A stretch of DNA of 64,000 nucleotides, taken from DTU089 sp002440045 (GTDB lineage Bacteria; Bacillota; Clostridia; Oscillospirales; Acutalibacteraceae). The position numbers and the translations under genes were made by a program. Location: contig CALABP010000055.1 of NCBI GenBank assembly GCA_937885695.1, positions 40,505 to 104,504 of the forward strand. The letters are read 5' to 3'. This document shows positions 41,819 through 51,429 of the stretch, one piece after another; the first letter of the stretch is position 1, and each line of letters opens with the position of its first letter. The notes beneath the pieces are model-generated. The model had not been told where the DNA came from, did not search any database, and worked only from the letters and a program-made list of their open reading frames with translations.

Positions 41819-42630
41819 AAAATATCAAAGAAGCGGGATTTTTAAAAGAAATGTGTGACATTACCGCAAATATGTACCGTCTCGGCTGGGACGAGCGCAA
41901 CGGCGGCAACGTAAGCCTTCTTCTTGACGACGAAGAAGTATACGAGTATCTTGACAAAGACGCGGTTTTAAGAACTATCCCCACGGGCTTTGACGCAACG
42001 CCCCTTAAAGGCAAGGTGTTTATAGTAACCGGTACGGGCAAATATTTTAAAAATGTAAAAGAAGACCCCGAAACAAACCTCGGTATAATAAGAATTGCCT
42101 CCGACGGCACCACCGCCGAGCTTTTGTGGGGCTATAAAGACGGCGGCCGCTTTACAAGCGAGCTTCCCGCACACCTTATGAGCCATATGGCAAGGCTTTC
42201 TGTGGACCCCGAAAACCGCGTTGTTATGCATTGCCATCCGACAAACACGCTTGCCATGAACTATGTTCACGAGCTTGACGAGAAAAAGTTTACCCATACG
42301 CTTTGGGAGATGTGCACCGAGTGCATTGTTGTTTTCCCCGACGGCATCGGCGTCCTTCCGTGGATGCTTTGCGGCACAAACGAAATAGGCGAAGCCACCG
42401 CCGAAAAAATGAAGCAGTACAGGCTCGTCATTTGGGGAATGCACGGCATTTACGGCGTGGGAAAGAATATTGACGAAGCGTTCGGCCTTATAGAAACCGT
42501 TGAAAAAGCGGCGCAGATTTATATGCTCACAGCGCACCTGCCGCGCATAAATACCATAAAAGACAGCGAGCTTAAAGAGCTTGCCGAAGCCTTCGGCGTA
42601 AACTACAGAAAAGATTTTTTGAACTTATAA
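41815..42630 (+). CDS. rhaD: L-rhamnulose-1-phosphate aldolase
   Basis: 271 residues of the class II aldolase family. WDERNGGNVSLLLDD holds the catalytic Glu/Asn region, GTGKYFKNV lines the phosphate site, and the zinc ligands are in VMHCHPTNTLAMNYV and GMHGIYGVG. It splits L-rhamnulose-1-phosphate into dihydroxyacetone phosphate and L-lactaldehyde. Translationally coupled to rhaA by a four-base overlap. The kinase step must be provided from elsewhere. Confidence 0.95.
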   Translation: MKNIKEAGFLKEMCDITANMYRLGWDERNGGNVSLLLDDEEVYEYLDKDAVLRTIPTGFDATPLKGKVFIVTGTGKYFKNVKEDPETNLGIIRIASDGTTAELLWGYKDGGRFTSELPAHLMSHMARLSVDPENRVVMHCHPTNTLAMNYVHELDEKKFTHTLWEMCTECIVVFPDGIGVLPWMLCGTNEIGEATAEKMKQYRLVIWGMHGIYGVGKNIDEAFGLIETVEKAAQIYMLTAHLPRINTIKDSELKELAEAFGVNYRKDFLNL

Positions 42631-42655
42631 TTAATCGCCGATTAAATTAAGACAA

Positions 42656-42702
42656 AATCGGGAAACAGGTAACGAAAAGCCTGTTTCCCGATTGTTTTTT
42701 CT
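42656..42702. terminator. Strong terminator between rhaD and dusB
   Basis: Perfect 14-bp stem AATCGGGAAACAGG (42656-42669) and CCTGTTTCCCGATT (42680-42693), followed by GTTTTTTC on the plus strand and by AATT-rich sequence on the minus strand. Confidence 0.95.
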
Positions 42703-42711
42703 TTTTAATAA

Positions 42712-43686
42712 TTACTCTTCCTGTCTGTTTTCCGCAACAAGCGTAAAAGCTAGCTCGCGAAGCTCGTCAAGAGAGTTTACCGTACTCATTTTTCCGCGGT
42801 AAGCGGCGCCGCCCCTCAAGCCCTTTGTGTACCATGCGGCGTGCTTTCGCGCTTCTTTAATGCCGACGTTTTCGCCCTTATATTCGCAAAGCTTTTCAAT
42901 GTGCTTTAACATTACCGTCATTCTTTGCGTTACGGGCGGCTCGGGCAAAATAACCTCGTGGTTTAAATATGCGTTAATCTGTGAAAACACCCACGGTCTG
43001 CCGAGAGCGCCTCTGCCGACGGCTACCATATCGCATCCCGTTTCCTCCAAAAGGCGCGCCGCCGAAACGCCGTCTACAACATCGCCGTTGCCTATAACGG
43101 GTATCTTTACGGCGTTTTTGACTTCTTTTATAATATTGTAATTAACCGGCGGGGCGTACATCTGCATTTTTGTTCTTCCGTGAACGGTTATCGCGGCGGC
43201 GCCTGCCTGTTCGCAGATTTTTGCAAGCTCAACCGCGTTAATGTGCTCACTGTCCCACCCGGAGCGCATTTTTACCGTTACCGGGACGGTTGAAACGCTC
43301 ACAACGGCTTTTACGATTTCGCCCGCAAGCTGTGGGTTTTTCATAAGCCACGCTCCGCCGTTTGAGTTTGACACCTTCGGTGCGGGGCAGCCCATATTAA
43401 TATCTATAAAGTCGGGCGAAAACAAAAGCGCGGCTTCGGCGGCTTTGGCCATGGTTTCGGGCGAATTGCCGAAAAGCTGAGCGCCCGCGGGGCGTTCGTC
43501 TTTTTCAATCGACAAAAGCTCGCGGCTTTTTTTGTCGCCCAAAGAAATGCCCTTTGCGCTTGCCATTTCACACACGGTATACGCCGCGCCGTACCCTCTG
43601 CAAAGCTCTCTGAAGGCGCGGTCGGCAACGCCCGCCATGGGCGCAAGATATGCTTTTTCGTTTATTTCAAGGTTGCCTATTTTCAT
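42712..43686 (-). CDS. dusB: tRNA-dihydrouridine synthase, DusB-like
   Basis: 324 residues from ATG 43686, behind GGGAG. FMN-binding TIM-barrel features: YLAPMAGVADRAFREL, ELLSIEKDERPAGAQLFG, FIDINMGCPAPKVSNSNGGA with the catalytic Cys, VKMRSGWDS, ITVHGRTKMQMY, VIGNGDVVDG and VAVGRGALGRPW. Reduces uridine in the tRNA D-loop. Close to the usual length. Single-gene minus-strand unit ending at the shared terminator. Confidence 0.95.
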   Translation of the reverse strand: MKIGNLEINEKAYLAPMAGVADRAFRELCRGYGAAYTVCEMASAKGISLGDKKSRELLSIEKDERPAGAQLFGNSPETMAKAAEAALLFSPDFIDINMGCPAPKVSNSNGGAWLMKNPQLAGEIVKAVVSVSTVPVTVKMRSGWDSEHINAVELAKICEQAGAAAITVHGRTKMQMYAPPVNYNIIKEVKNAVKIPVIGNGDVVDGVSAARLLEETGCDMVAVGRGALGRPWVFSQINAYLNHEVILPEPPVTQRMTVMLKHIEKLCEYKGENVGIKEARKHAAWYTKGLRGGAAYRGKMSTVNSLDELRELAFTLVAENRQEE

Positions 43687-43785
43687 TAAAAGTTCTCCCG
43701 AAAGCAATAATAAATATTATTTTATCACAATAATTATTTTTGTCACTACGGTAAAAGCTTTTTTTGCGGATTTTTTTCAAAGTCC

Positions 43786-43813
43786 TTGCATTTTTCAAAA
43801 AATATAGTATAAT
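43786..43813 (+). promoter_or_regulatory. Promoter of the LURP-one-like gene
   Basis: TTGCAT (43786-43791) and TATAAT (43808-43813), 16 bases apart, 26 bases before the ATG. Confidence 0.7.
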
Positions 43814-43838
43814 AAAAACAAATGTTCGGGGTGATGTT

Positions 43839-44309
43839 ATGAAACTGCTTTTTAAACAAAGGTTTTTTTCGTGGTTCGACAGTTATGATATTTACGACGA
43901 AGCGGGGAATACCGTTTTTGTTGTCAAAGGTCAGCTCTCGTGGGGGCATTGCCTGAAAATTTTTGACGCTTCGGGCAGAGAGCTCGGCACTGTAAAAGAG
44001 CGTGTTTTCACGTTTTTGCCTAAATTTGAAATGTATCTCGGTGAAACGTACGTCGGAAGCATCGGTAAAGAGCTTTCGTTTTTTAAACCGAAATATAATA
44101 TAGATTGCAACGGCTGGCATATCGAGGGTGATATTTTCGGCTGGGATTACAGCGTTATAGCGCCCGGCGGCGCGCTTGTTGCAACCGTTTCAAAGGAGCT
44201 TTTTAAGTTTACCGACACATATGTGCTCGATATTAAAAATCCTTCGGATATACTGTGCGTTCTGATGTTTGCGCTTGCAATCGACGCCGAAAAATGTTCA
44301 AATAACTGA
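43839..44309 (+). CDS. LURP-one-related (Tubby-like barrel) protein
   Basis: 156 residues with repeated beta strands and no signal peptide: KQRFFSWFDSYDIYDEAGNT, VFVVKGQLSWGHCLKIFDASG, ELGTVKERVFTFLPKFEMYL, then YNIDCNGWHIEGDIFGWDYSV. Those blocks match the LURP-one/phospholipid-scramblase-like family (PF04525 type), common and uncharacterised in Firmicutes. ATG 43839 follows GGGGTGATG. It is 60 bases upstream of uvrB and may share its transcript. The molecular role is unknown. Confidence 0.8.
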   Translation: MKLLFKQRFFSWFDSYDIYDEAGNTVFVVKGQLSWGHCLKIFDASGRELGTVKERVFTFLPKFEMYLGETYVGSIGKELSFFKPKYNIDCNGWHIEGDIFGWDYSVIAPGGALVATVSKELFKFTDTYVLDIKNPSDILCVLMFALAIDAEKCSNN

Positions 44310-44369
44310 TTGTAAATGAATGCATTTTGTTTTTTAATTTAACCTATCTGATTGAACGGAAGTGAAAAA

Positions 44370-46337
44370 ATGGCTGAAAACAGGTTTAAGCTTGTTTCAA
44401 AATTCAAACCGACGGGCGACCAGCCCGAAGCTATAGAAAAGCTTGTTCGCGGCGTAAACGACGGGCTTAAAGAACAGGTGCTTCTCGGCGTAACGGGCTC
44501 GGGCAAGACCTTCACAATGGCTAATATTATCGCAAACGTCAACCGCCCGACGCTTGTTCTCGCGCACAACAAAACGCTTGCGGCTCAGCTTTGCTCCGAG
44601 TTTAAAGAGTTTTTCCCCGAGAACGCGGTGGAGTATTTTGTATCTTATTACGATTATTATCAGCCCGAAGCATACATTCCATCGACCGATACTTATATAG
44701 AAAAAGACAGCGCCGTCAACGACGAAATAGACAAGCTTCGCCATTCGGCGACGTCTGCGCTTTCAGAGCGGCGCGATGTAATAATCGTTGCAAGCGTTTC
44801 GTGTATTTATTCTTTGGGCGACCCCATCGACTACCGCAATATGGTTATTTCGCTCAGGCGCGGAATGACAAAAGACCGCGACGAGCTTTTAAGAAAGCTT
44901 GTTGAAATTCAATACGAGCGCAACGACGTTAACTTTATCCGCAACAAATTCAGGGTAAAGGGCGACGTTGTGGAGATTTTCCCCGTGTATTCGTCCGAAA
45001 CGGCAATAAGAGTTGAGTTTTTCGGCGACGAGATTGACAGGATTTCAGAAATACATCCCTTGACGGGCGAAATAAAATGCGACCTTTCGCACGTTGCGAT
45101 TTATCCCGCTTCGCACTATGTTGTCGAGCCTGAAAAAATGGAACGCGCGCTTGACGAGATATATAACGAAATGCTTGTGACCGTCGATAAATTTAAAAGC
45201 GAGGGCAAATTGCTTGAAGCTCAGCGCATTATGCAGCGCACGCAGTACGATATAGAAATGCTCAGGGAAACGGGCTTTTGCAAGGGGATAGAGAACTATT
45301 CGCGCATTATGTCCGGCAGAAAGCCCGGCGAAGCACCGTTTACGCTTCTTGACTATTTCCCCGATGATTTTCTTTTGTTTGTTGACGAGTCGCACGTTAC
45401 CCTGCCGCAGGTCAGGGGAATGTACGGCGGCGACCGCTCGCGCAAAGAGAGCCTTATAAACTTCGGTTTCAGGCTTCCGTCGGCTTATGACAACAGACCG
45501 CTCACATTTGACGAGTTTTACAAAAAAACGCATCAGCGCATATTTGTAAGCGCCACGCCCGGTGAGTTTGAGCGGACGAGAAGCGCGCAGACCGTCGAGC
45601 AGGTTATAAGACCCACGGGGCTTCTTGACCCCGAAATTTCGGTTCGCCCGACAGAGGGTCAGATTGACGACCTTATTTCGGAAATAAACAAGCGCACCGA
45701 AAAAGACGAGCGCGTTCTCGTTACAACACTCACGCGGAAAATGGCAGAGGACCTTACCGATTATCTTTCCGAGCGCGATATTAAAGTGAAATATATGCAT
45801 TACGACATAGACACGATAGAGCGTATGGAAATAATAAGGGATTTGCGGCTTAAAAAATTCGATGTTCTTGTCGGCATAAACCTTTTAAGAGAGGGTCTTG
45901 ATATTCCCGAAGTCTCGCTTGTTGCAATACTTGACGCCGACAAAGAGGGCTTTTTGAGAAGCGAAACATCGCTTATTCAGACAATAGGCAGAGCCGCAAG
46001 AAACGCCGAGGGCACCGTTATTATGTACGCCGACGAAGTAACCGAGTCTATGGAGAATGCCATTAACGAGACTTACCGCCGACGCGAAAAACAGCAAAAA
46101 TATAACGAAGAGCACGGCATTGTTCCGAAAACAATCAAAAAAGACGTTCGCGAAATTCTTGAAATATCTTCAAAAGATAACGTAAAAGAGCGAATAGACA
46201 AAAAACGCCTTTCGGAGCACGAAAAAGCGGAGCTTATAGCAAAGCTTTCAAAGGAAATGAAAGCCGCCGCAAAGCTTCTTGAATTTGAACACGCCGCATA
46301 TCTTCGCGACCAAATACAAAAAATCAAGGATAAATAA
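44370..46337 (+). CDS. uvrB: UvrABC excinuclease subunit B
   Basis: 655 residues from ATG 44370, behind CGGAAGTGA. Walker A GVTGSGKTFTMAN near residue 41, the beta-hairpin segment YYDYYQPEAYIPSTDTYIEK used to clamp DNA, DEIDKLRHSATSALSERRD, helicase motif LFVDESHVTLPQ, and motif VI QTIGRAARNAEG. A C-terminal UVR domain (LSKEMKAAAKLLEFEHAAYL) binds UvrC. It acts with UvrA, which follows two bases after its stop. uvrC is not in the window. Confidence 0.97.
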   Translation: MAENRFKLVSKFKPTGDQPEAIEKLVRGVNDGLKEQVLLGVTGSGKTFTMANIIANVNRPTLVLAHNKTLAAQLCSEFKEFFPENAVEYFVSYYDYYQPEAYIPSTDTYIEKDSAVNDEIDKLRHSATSALSERRDVIIVASVSCIYSLGDPIDYRNMVISLRRGMTKDRDELLRKLVEIQYERNDVNFIRNKFRVKGDVVEIFPVYSSETAIRVEFFGDEIDRISEIHPLTGEIKCDLSHVAIYPASHYVVEPEKMERALDEIYNEMLVTVDKFKSEGKLLEAQRIMQRTQYDIEMLRETGFCKGIENYSRIMSGRKPGEAPFTLLDYFPDDFLLFVDESHVTLPQVRGMYGGDRSRKESLINFGFRLPSAYDNRPLTFDEFYKKTHQRIFVSATPGEFERTRSAQTVEQVIRPTGLLDPEISVRPTEGQIDDLISEINKRTEKDERVLVTTLTRKMAEDLTDYLSERDIKVKYMHYDIDTIERMEIIRDLRLKKFDVLVGINLLREGLDIPEVSLVAILDADKEGFLRSETSLIQTIGRAARNAEGTVIMYADEVTESMENAINETYRRREKQQKYNEEHGIVPKTIKKDVREILEISSKDNVKERIDKKRLSEHEKAELIAKLSKEMKAAAKLLEFEHAAYLRDQIQKIKDK

Positions 46338-46339
46338 AA

Positions 46340-49159
46340 ATGGAAAAAAATCTTACCGTAAAAGGTGCAAGAGAGCACAATCTGAAAAATGTAAGCGTAG
46401 AAATCCCGCGCGACAAGCTTGTGGTGTTCACGGGGCTTTCGGGCTCGGGCAAATCGTCGCTTGCCTTTGACACAATCTATGCCGAGGGTCAGCGAAGATA
46501 TATGGAAAGCCTTTCTTCATACGCAAGGCAGTTTTTGGGTCAGATGGAAAAACCCGATGTTGACAGCATCGAGGGGCTTTCGCCTGCAATATCCATTGAC
46601 CAGAAAACCACATCTAAAAACCCGCGCTCAACGGTCGGCACCGTAACCGAAATATACGACTATTTAAGGCTTTTGTATGCAAGAGTCGGCGTGCCGCATT
46701 GTCCTGTCTGCGGCAGAGAAATAAAACAGCAGTCCGTTGACCAAATAGTTGACAAAATAATGCAGCTTAATGACGGGACGAAATTTCAGGTTTTGGCGCC
46801 GATTGCCAAGGGCAAAAAGGGCGAGTTTCAAAAAGAGCTTGAAAAAGCGGCGCGCTCGGGCTTTGCAAGAGTAAGAATAGACGGAATAACATATGACCTC
46901 TCTGAAAAAATCAAGCCCGAAAAAAACAAAAAGCACAATATTGAGATAGTCGTTGACAGGCTCGTTATGAAACGTTCTGTTGCGTCAAGACTTACGGATT
47001 CTTTGGAAACGGCGCTTTCTCTTACCGACGGCACCGTGCTTGTAGATGTTATCGACGGCGAAGAAATGCTTTTTTCTCAAAACTTTGCCTGCCCCGAGCA
47101 CGGCTCTTTTATGGATGAGCTTGAACCGCGTATGTTCTCTTTCAACAATCCGTTCGGCGCGTGCCCCACTTGCTCGGGTTTAAGCGTCTTTTTGCGCGTT
47201 TCGGAGGACCTTATAGTCCCTAACAGAAATCTTTCTATCAAAGACGGCGCAATAAAAGGCTGCGGCTGGGGCAATACCGACAAAAGCACCATTGCGGGAA
47301 TGTATTACAGAGCGTTAGCCGAGCATTACGGCTTTACGCTTTCAACGCCGTTTAAAGATATTTCGCCCGAGGGTCAGCACGCCATTCTTTACGGAACGGG
47401 CGGCGAGCGCATTAAAATGACGCGAAGCAACGAATACGGAAGCGGCACATATATGACCGAGTTTGAGGGCATTGTAAATAACCTTGAACGCAGATATAAA
47501 GAAACAACAAGCGAGTGGTCGCGCGGCGAAATAGAACAGTATATGACCGCCTGCCCCTGCCCCGATTGCGGCGGCGCAAGGCTGAAGCCCGCGTCGCTTG
47601 CCGTAACGGTCGGCGGCAAAAATATAAAGGAATTTACCGATATGTCGATTAAAGACGAGCTTGCTTTTATAAATTCCTTAAAGCTCAGCGAAAAAGACGA
47701 GCTTATCGGCAAGCAGATTTTTAAAGAAATCCGTTCAAGGCTTTCTTTCCTTTGCAACGTCGGGCTTGACTATCTCACGCTTTCGCGCTCTTCGGGCACG
47801 CTTTCGGGCGGCGAAAGCCAGCGCATACGCCTTGCAACGCAGATAGGCTCTTCGCTTATGGGCGTTCTTTATATACTTGACGAGCCGAGTATAGGGCTTC
47901 ATCAGCGCGACAACGACAAGCTTCTTAATTCTTTAAAGGAGCTTCGCGACCTCGGCAATACGCTTATTGTTGTCGAGCACGACGAGGACACAATGAACGC
48001 CGCCGATTATATTGTGGACGTAGGCCCCGGTGCGGGCATACATGGCGGCGAAATAGTCTTTGCGGGAACGCCCGAAGAAATTAAAAAGTGCGACGCCTCA
48101 ATAACGGGCAGATACCTTTCGGGCAAAGAGAAGATTGAAGTTCCCGAAAAACGCCGAAAGGGGAACGGCAAGTTTCTTGAAATAAAAGGCGCACGGCAAA
48201 ATAACCTTAAAAATATCGACGTTAAAATTCCGCTCGGTATGTTCGTTGCCGTAACGGGCGTTTCGGGCTCGGGCAAATCGTCGCTTGTTAACGAAATTCT
48301 TTATAAAAAGCTTGCGGCGGAGCTTAACGGCGCAAGAAAATTTGCGGGTAAACACGACGAAATTAAAGGACTTTCTAACCTTGATAAAGTTATAAATATC
48401 GACCAGTCGCCCATAGGCAGAACGCCGCGCTCAAACCCCGCGACTTATACGGGCGTTTTTAACGATATAAGAACGCTTTTCGCTTCGGTTGCCGAGTCAA
48501 AGGCAAAGGGATATTCGGCAGGGCGTTTTTCGTTTAACGTTAAAGGCGGCAGATGCGAAGCGTGCGAGGGCGACGGAATAATTAAAATCGAAATGAACTT
48601 TCTTTCCGATGTTTATGTTCCGTGCGAGGTCTGCCACGGCGCGCGCTATAACCGCGAAACGCTTGAAATTAAATACAAGGGCAAAAATATTTCGGACGTT
48701 CTTAATATGACGGTTGAAGAAGCGCTAGTGTTTTTTGAGAATATTCCGAAAATCAAAAACAGAATACAGACTCTTTACGACGTCGGTCTGGGGTACGTTA
48801 CGCTCGGTCAGTCGGCAACAACGCTTTCGGGCGGCGAGGCGCAAAGAGTTAAGCTTGCAACCGAGCTTTCAAAACGCGCCACGGGAAAGACTATCTATAT
48901 TCTTGACGAGCCTACAACGGGGCTTCACACGGCAGACGTGAAAAAGCTTCTCGAAGTGCTTTCAAAGCTTGTCGATAACGAAAATTCCGTCGTGGTTATA
49001 GAGCACAATCTCGACGTAATTAAAACCGCCGATTATATAATCGACCTCGGCCCCGAGGGCGGCGACGGCGGCGGAACGGTGGTGGCTCTCGGCACGCCCG
49101 AAGAGGTTGCCGCGTGCGAGAATTCTTATACAGGAAAATATTTGAAGAGGATACTCTGA
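46340..49159 (+). CDS. uvrA: UvrABC excinuclease subunit A
   Basis: 939 residues, standard length. Two ABC ATPase modules with Walker A GLSGSGKSSLAFDT and GVSGSGKSSLVNEI, ABC signatures TLSGGESQRIRLA and TLSGGEAQRVKLA, and Walker B ILDEPSIGLHQRD and ILDEPTTGLHTAD. Zinc sites include CPVCGREI, CPDCGGARL, and CEACEGDG with CEVCHGARY. It finds DNA lesions as a dimer and loads UvrB. ATG 46340 follows uvrB by two bases with AAGGAT overlapping the uvrB end. Confidence 0.97.
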   Translation: MEKNLTVKGAREHNLKNVSVEIPRDKLVVFTGLSGSGKSSLAFDTIYAEGQRRYMESLSSYARQFLGQMEKPDVDSIEGLSPAISIDQKTTSKNPRSTVGTVTEIYDYLRLLYARVGVPHCPVCGREIKQQSVDQIVDKIMQLNDGTKFQVLAPIAKGKKGEFQKELEKAARSGFARVRIDGITYDLSEKIKPEKNKKHNIEIVVDRLVMKRSVASRLTDSLETALSLTDGTVLVDVIDGEEMLFSQNFACPEHGSFMDELEPRMFSFNNPFGACPTCSGLSVFLRVSEDLIVPNRNLSIKDGAIKGCGWGNTDKSTIAGMYYRALAEHYGFTLSTPFKDISPEGQHAILYGTGGERIKMTRSNEYGSGTYMTEFEGIVNNLERRYKETTSEWSRGEIEQYMTACPCPDCGGARLKPASLAVTVGGKNIKEFTDMSIKDELAFINSLKLSEKDELIGKQIFKEIRSRLSFLCNVGLDYLTLSRSSGTLSGGESQRIRLATQIGSSLMGVLYILDEPSIGLHQRDNDKLLNSLKELRDLGNTLIVVEHDEDTMNAADYIVDVGPGAGIHGGEIVFAGTPEEIKKCDASITGRYLSGKEKIEVPEKRRKGNGKFLEIKGARQNNLKNIDVKIPLGMFVAVTGVSGSGKSSLVNEILYKKLAAELNGARKFAGKHDEIKGLSNLDKVINIDQSPIGRTPRSNPATYTGVFNDIRTLFASVAESKAKGYSAGRFSFNVKGGRCEACEGDGIIKIEMNFLSDVYVPCEVCHGARYNRETLEIKYKGKNISDVLNMTVEEALVFFENIPKIKNRIQTLYDVGLGYVTLGQSATTLSGGEAQRVKLATELSKRATGKTIYILDEPTTGLHTADVKKLLEVLSKLVDNENSVVVIEHNLDVIKTADYIIDLGPEGGDGGGTVVALGTPEEVAACENSYTGKYLKRIL

Positions 49160-49225
49160 AAGTGTTGAAATTTTAAAAAACCGTGTGTATAATATTATCA
49201 GCAATTTTTAAAGGAGAAATTCTAA

Positions 49226-50485
49226 ATGAAGCCTTCAGAAAGTATCCCTAATTATGACATTAAAGTCAGGGAATACACGAATTATGCCATTAAAAGCATA
49301 AAAAACGTGTGCAAAAACTTCGGTCCGCGTCCCGTCGGAAGCGAAGCCGAAAAAAACGCGCAGGAATATATGCTCAACGACCTTAAAAATTTCTGTGACG
49401 AAGCAAATCGCGAAGAGTATAAATGCAGCGACAAGGCGTTTATGTCGTGGGTCCCGCTCGGCGCAGTGCTTCTTGTGCTGTCAATCGTTTCTTTCACGCT
49501 CGGTTGGGCGGCTGTCGGCTTGGGGCTTTGCCTTCTTACGCTGTTCTTTATTCTTGCAGAGTTCATTTTTTACAAACCCGTGCTTGATGTGTTCTTCCCC
49601 AAAAAGACGTCGGGCAACGTTTACGGCGTAATAAAACCCACGGGCGAAACGAAAAAACGCATAATCCTTTCGGGTCATACCGATTCCGCTTTTGAGTGGA
49701 CTTATACCTACAAAGGCGGCAGACCCGCAGTTCTTACAATAATCCTTACCGCAATAATCGACATCGTGCTCGGCATCGGCGGCGGTATTTATGCGCTTAT
49801 CCATTTCGGCGGTGCTTTCGGCACGGTTGTTTGGGGCGAGGGCGGCAATGTTGCGTTAAGAGTAATTGCCGTTATATTCTACATAAGCGTTCCCGTTCTT
49901 GTTGCGGCTACAAAATTCTGCAACTTCAAGCTTCCCGTTATGGGTGCTAACGACGACCTTACGGGCGTGTTTATTTCGTGCGCGGCGGCGAAATTCCTTC
50001 ACGACAACAACATTCGCTTTGAAAATACCGAGGTTATGGTTGTTTGCGCAGGCGGCGAAGAAGCGGGACTTCGCGGAACAAAAGCCTTTGCAAAGGCTCA
50101 TAAGGACGAGCTTACAGACAGCTCCGTTGAGACGGTGTACGTCGGCTTCGACACTATTCGCGAGCTTGATTTTACGAAAATATACGATAAAGATATGACG
50201 GGTATGGTCAAAAACGACCGCAAGGTGGCAGAGCTTATACAGCGCGCCGCCAAAAACGCAGGCAGAGACGTTTCTATCGGCACTATTGAGCTTGGCTCAA
50301 CCGACGCCGCCGCAATGTCACAGGCAGGCGTTCGCGCGGCTTCGATTGTCGCTATGGACCCCACTCCCGCAAGATATTATCACACACGTCTTGACACTGC
50401 CGACAACCTTTCGCCCCAGGCGATAGACTTCGGCGTTAAAACGGCGCTTGAAGCAATATTTATGTTTGACGAGCAGGGCGTTTGA
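49226..50485 (+). CDS. M28-family zinc peptidase with membrane-spanning insertion
   Basis: 419 residues. Metal-binding residues of M28 aminopeptidases are present: GHTDS (His151, Asp153), ANDDLTG (Asp243/244), GGEEAGLRG (Glu278, 279) and the late YYHTRLD His. The catalytic fold is interrupted by hydrophobic segments at about 72-115 and 166-231, so the protein should be a multi-pass membrane enzyme with its active site beside the bilayer. The usual signal peptide is absent. GGAG ribosome site before ATG 49226. The substrate peptide is unknown. It ends at a terminator and is transcribed after uvrA, but likely separately. Confidence 0.85.
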   Translation: MKPSESIPNYDIKVREYTNYAIKSIKNVCKNFGPRPVGSEAEKNAQEYMLNDLKNFCDEANREEYKCSDKAFMSWVPLGAVLLVLSIVSFTLGWAAVGLGLCLLTLFFILAEFIFYKPVLDVFFPKKTSGNVYGVIKPTGETKKRIILSGHTDSAFEWTYTYKGGRPAVLTIILTAIIDIVLGIGGGIYALIHFGGAFGTVVWGEGGNVALRVIAVIFYISVPVLVAATKFCNFKLPVMGANDDLTGVFISCAAAKFLHDNNIRFENTEVMVVCAGGEEAGLRGTKAFAKAHKDELTDSSVETVYVGFDTIRELDFTKIYDKDMTGMVKNDRKVAELIQRAAKNAGRDVSIGTIELGSTDAAAMSQAGVRAASIVAMDPTPARYYHTRLDTADNLSPQAIDFGVKTALEAIFMFDEQGV

Positions 50486-50531
50486 GACTTTTGACTTTTG
50501 CCTAATCGGCAATTACAAAATTTAATGAACG

Positions 50532-50580
50532 GCGGGGTTGACTTTTTGCTGTCTCAGGCAATAATCAGCCCCGCGTTTTT
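50532..50580 (+). terminator. Terminator of the M28 peptidase gene
   Basis: Stem GCGGGGTTGA (50532-50541) with TCAGCCCCGC (50565-50574), one wobble pair, followed by G and five T. Confidence 0.8.
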
Positions 50581-50595
50581 CGGCAGGTGAATTTT

Positions 50596-51429
50596 ATGGG
50601 CAATCGCAAAAACGGGTATATATACTGTCACGCGTTGGACGAAAGCGGCAGTGCCATTTTGACCCTTGCGGTTTTGAAAAAAGGCGCGCACACCGCGCTT
50701 GAATGCGGCATTATCGACCCTAAGTCAAAGGAAAAGCTTGAATGTATAGAATATATTTTCGGCAAAAACGGCGTAAAAAAAGACCTGTTCGGGGGCGAAA
50801 AAATAGAGGTAACAACAAAGAACGGCAGCTTTTCCGTTGCTTTTTGCGGTGACGAAAAGCACATAAACATACGCTTTGAAAAATGCCTTGCACATACTGA
50901 GCTTACAGCCGAAATTGTTTTAAAACCGCTTTCACCCGTTATTTCGCCCGACAAAGAAGAAAAAACAGGATTTTTCACCGTGCAGGGAAAGGTCTTTGTA
51001 AAAGACCGCGAATACACCTTTTCATATGAAAAATCCGTCGGCATATTCAGAAGCTCGAAAGTCTTTTCGGGCAAAAGCCGCTACGGCGCAGGTTTTGTTT
51101 ATATCGACCGAAAGCTTTTGGCGCTTGTTTCGGACTTTGAAAACGAGGACAAAAACCGCGTTTTTTACGATGGCGTTCTTTACGAAACGGGCGGTTTCTC
51201 GCTAAAAAAAGGCGAGAGCTTCGGCGAAGAGTGGATTCTTACTTCGCAAAAATGCGATATGAAAATAAGCTTTTTCCCAAAATTCAACGACCGAATAGAC
51301 GTTTCGCGCCCGTGGCTCAGGCTTCACGGCGACCGTGTTTTCGGCACGGCTTCGGGCAGTATGACGTCAAAGGACGGCAAGTGTCTGAGCTTTGACGGAA
51401 TGCATTGCTTATATGAAAGGATTGACTGA
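50596..51429 (+). CDS. DUF2804-like beta-rich protein (tentative)
   Basis: 277 residues from ATG 50596, five bases after AGGTGA; a GTG at 50587 overlaps that site. Beta-rich and soluble, with the blocks KSVGIFRSSKVFSGKSRYGAG, LALVSDFENEDKNRVFYDGV, and WLRLHGDRVFGTASGSMTS, then GMHCLYERID at the C-terminus. The order (glycosylated-looking beta blocks, 'DG' turns, a closing -G-x-x-E/-R motif) recalls DUF2804, a family of lipocalin-like folds of unknown role, but I am not certain. The gene overlaps the start of the next gene by 17 bases, so the two are coupled. Confidence 0.6.
   Translation: MGNRKNGYIYCHALDESGSAILTLAVLKKGAHTALECGIIDPKSKEKLECIEYIFGKNGVKKDLFGGEKIEVTTKNGSFSVAFCGDEKHINIRFEKCLAHTELTAEIVLKPLSPVISPDKEEKTGFFTVQGKVFVKDREYTFSYEKSVGIFRSSKVFSGKSRYGAGFVYIDRKLLALVSDFENEDKNRVFYDGVLYETGGFSLKKGESFGEEWILTSQKCDMKISFFPKFNDRIDVSRPWLRLHGDRVFGTASGSMTSKDGKCLSFDGMHCLYERID

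Noticed and set aside
45045..45800. 251-residue minus-strand frame opposite uvrB
   Set aside because: Shadow of uvrB with no recognisable protein features.
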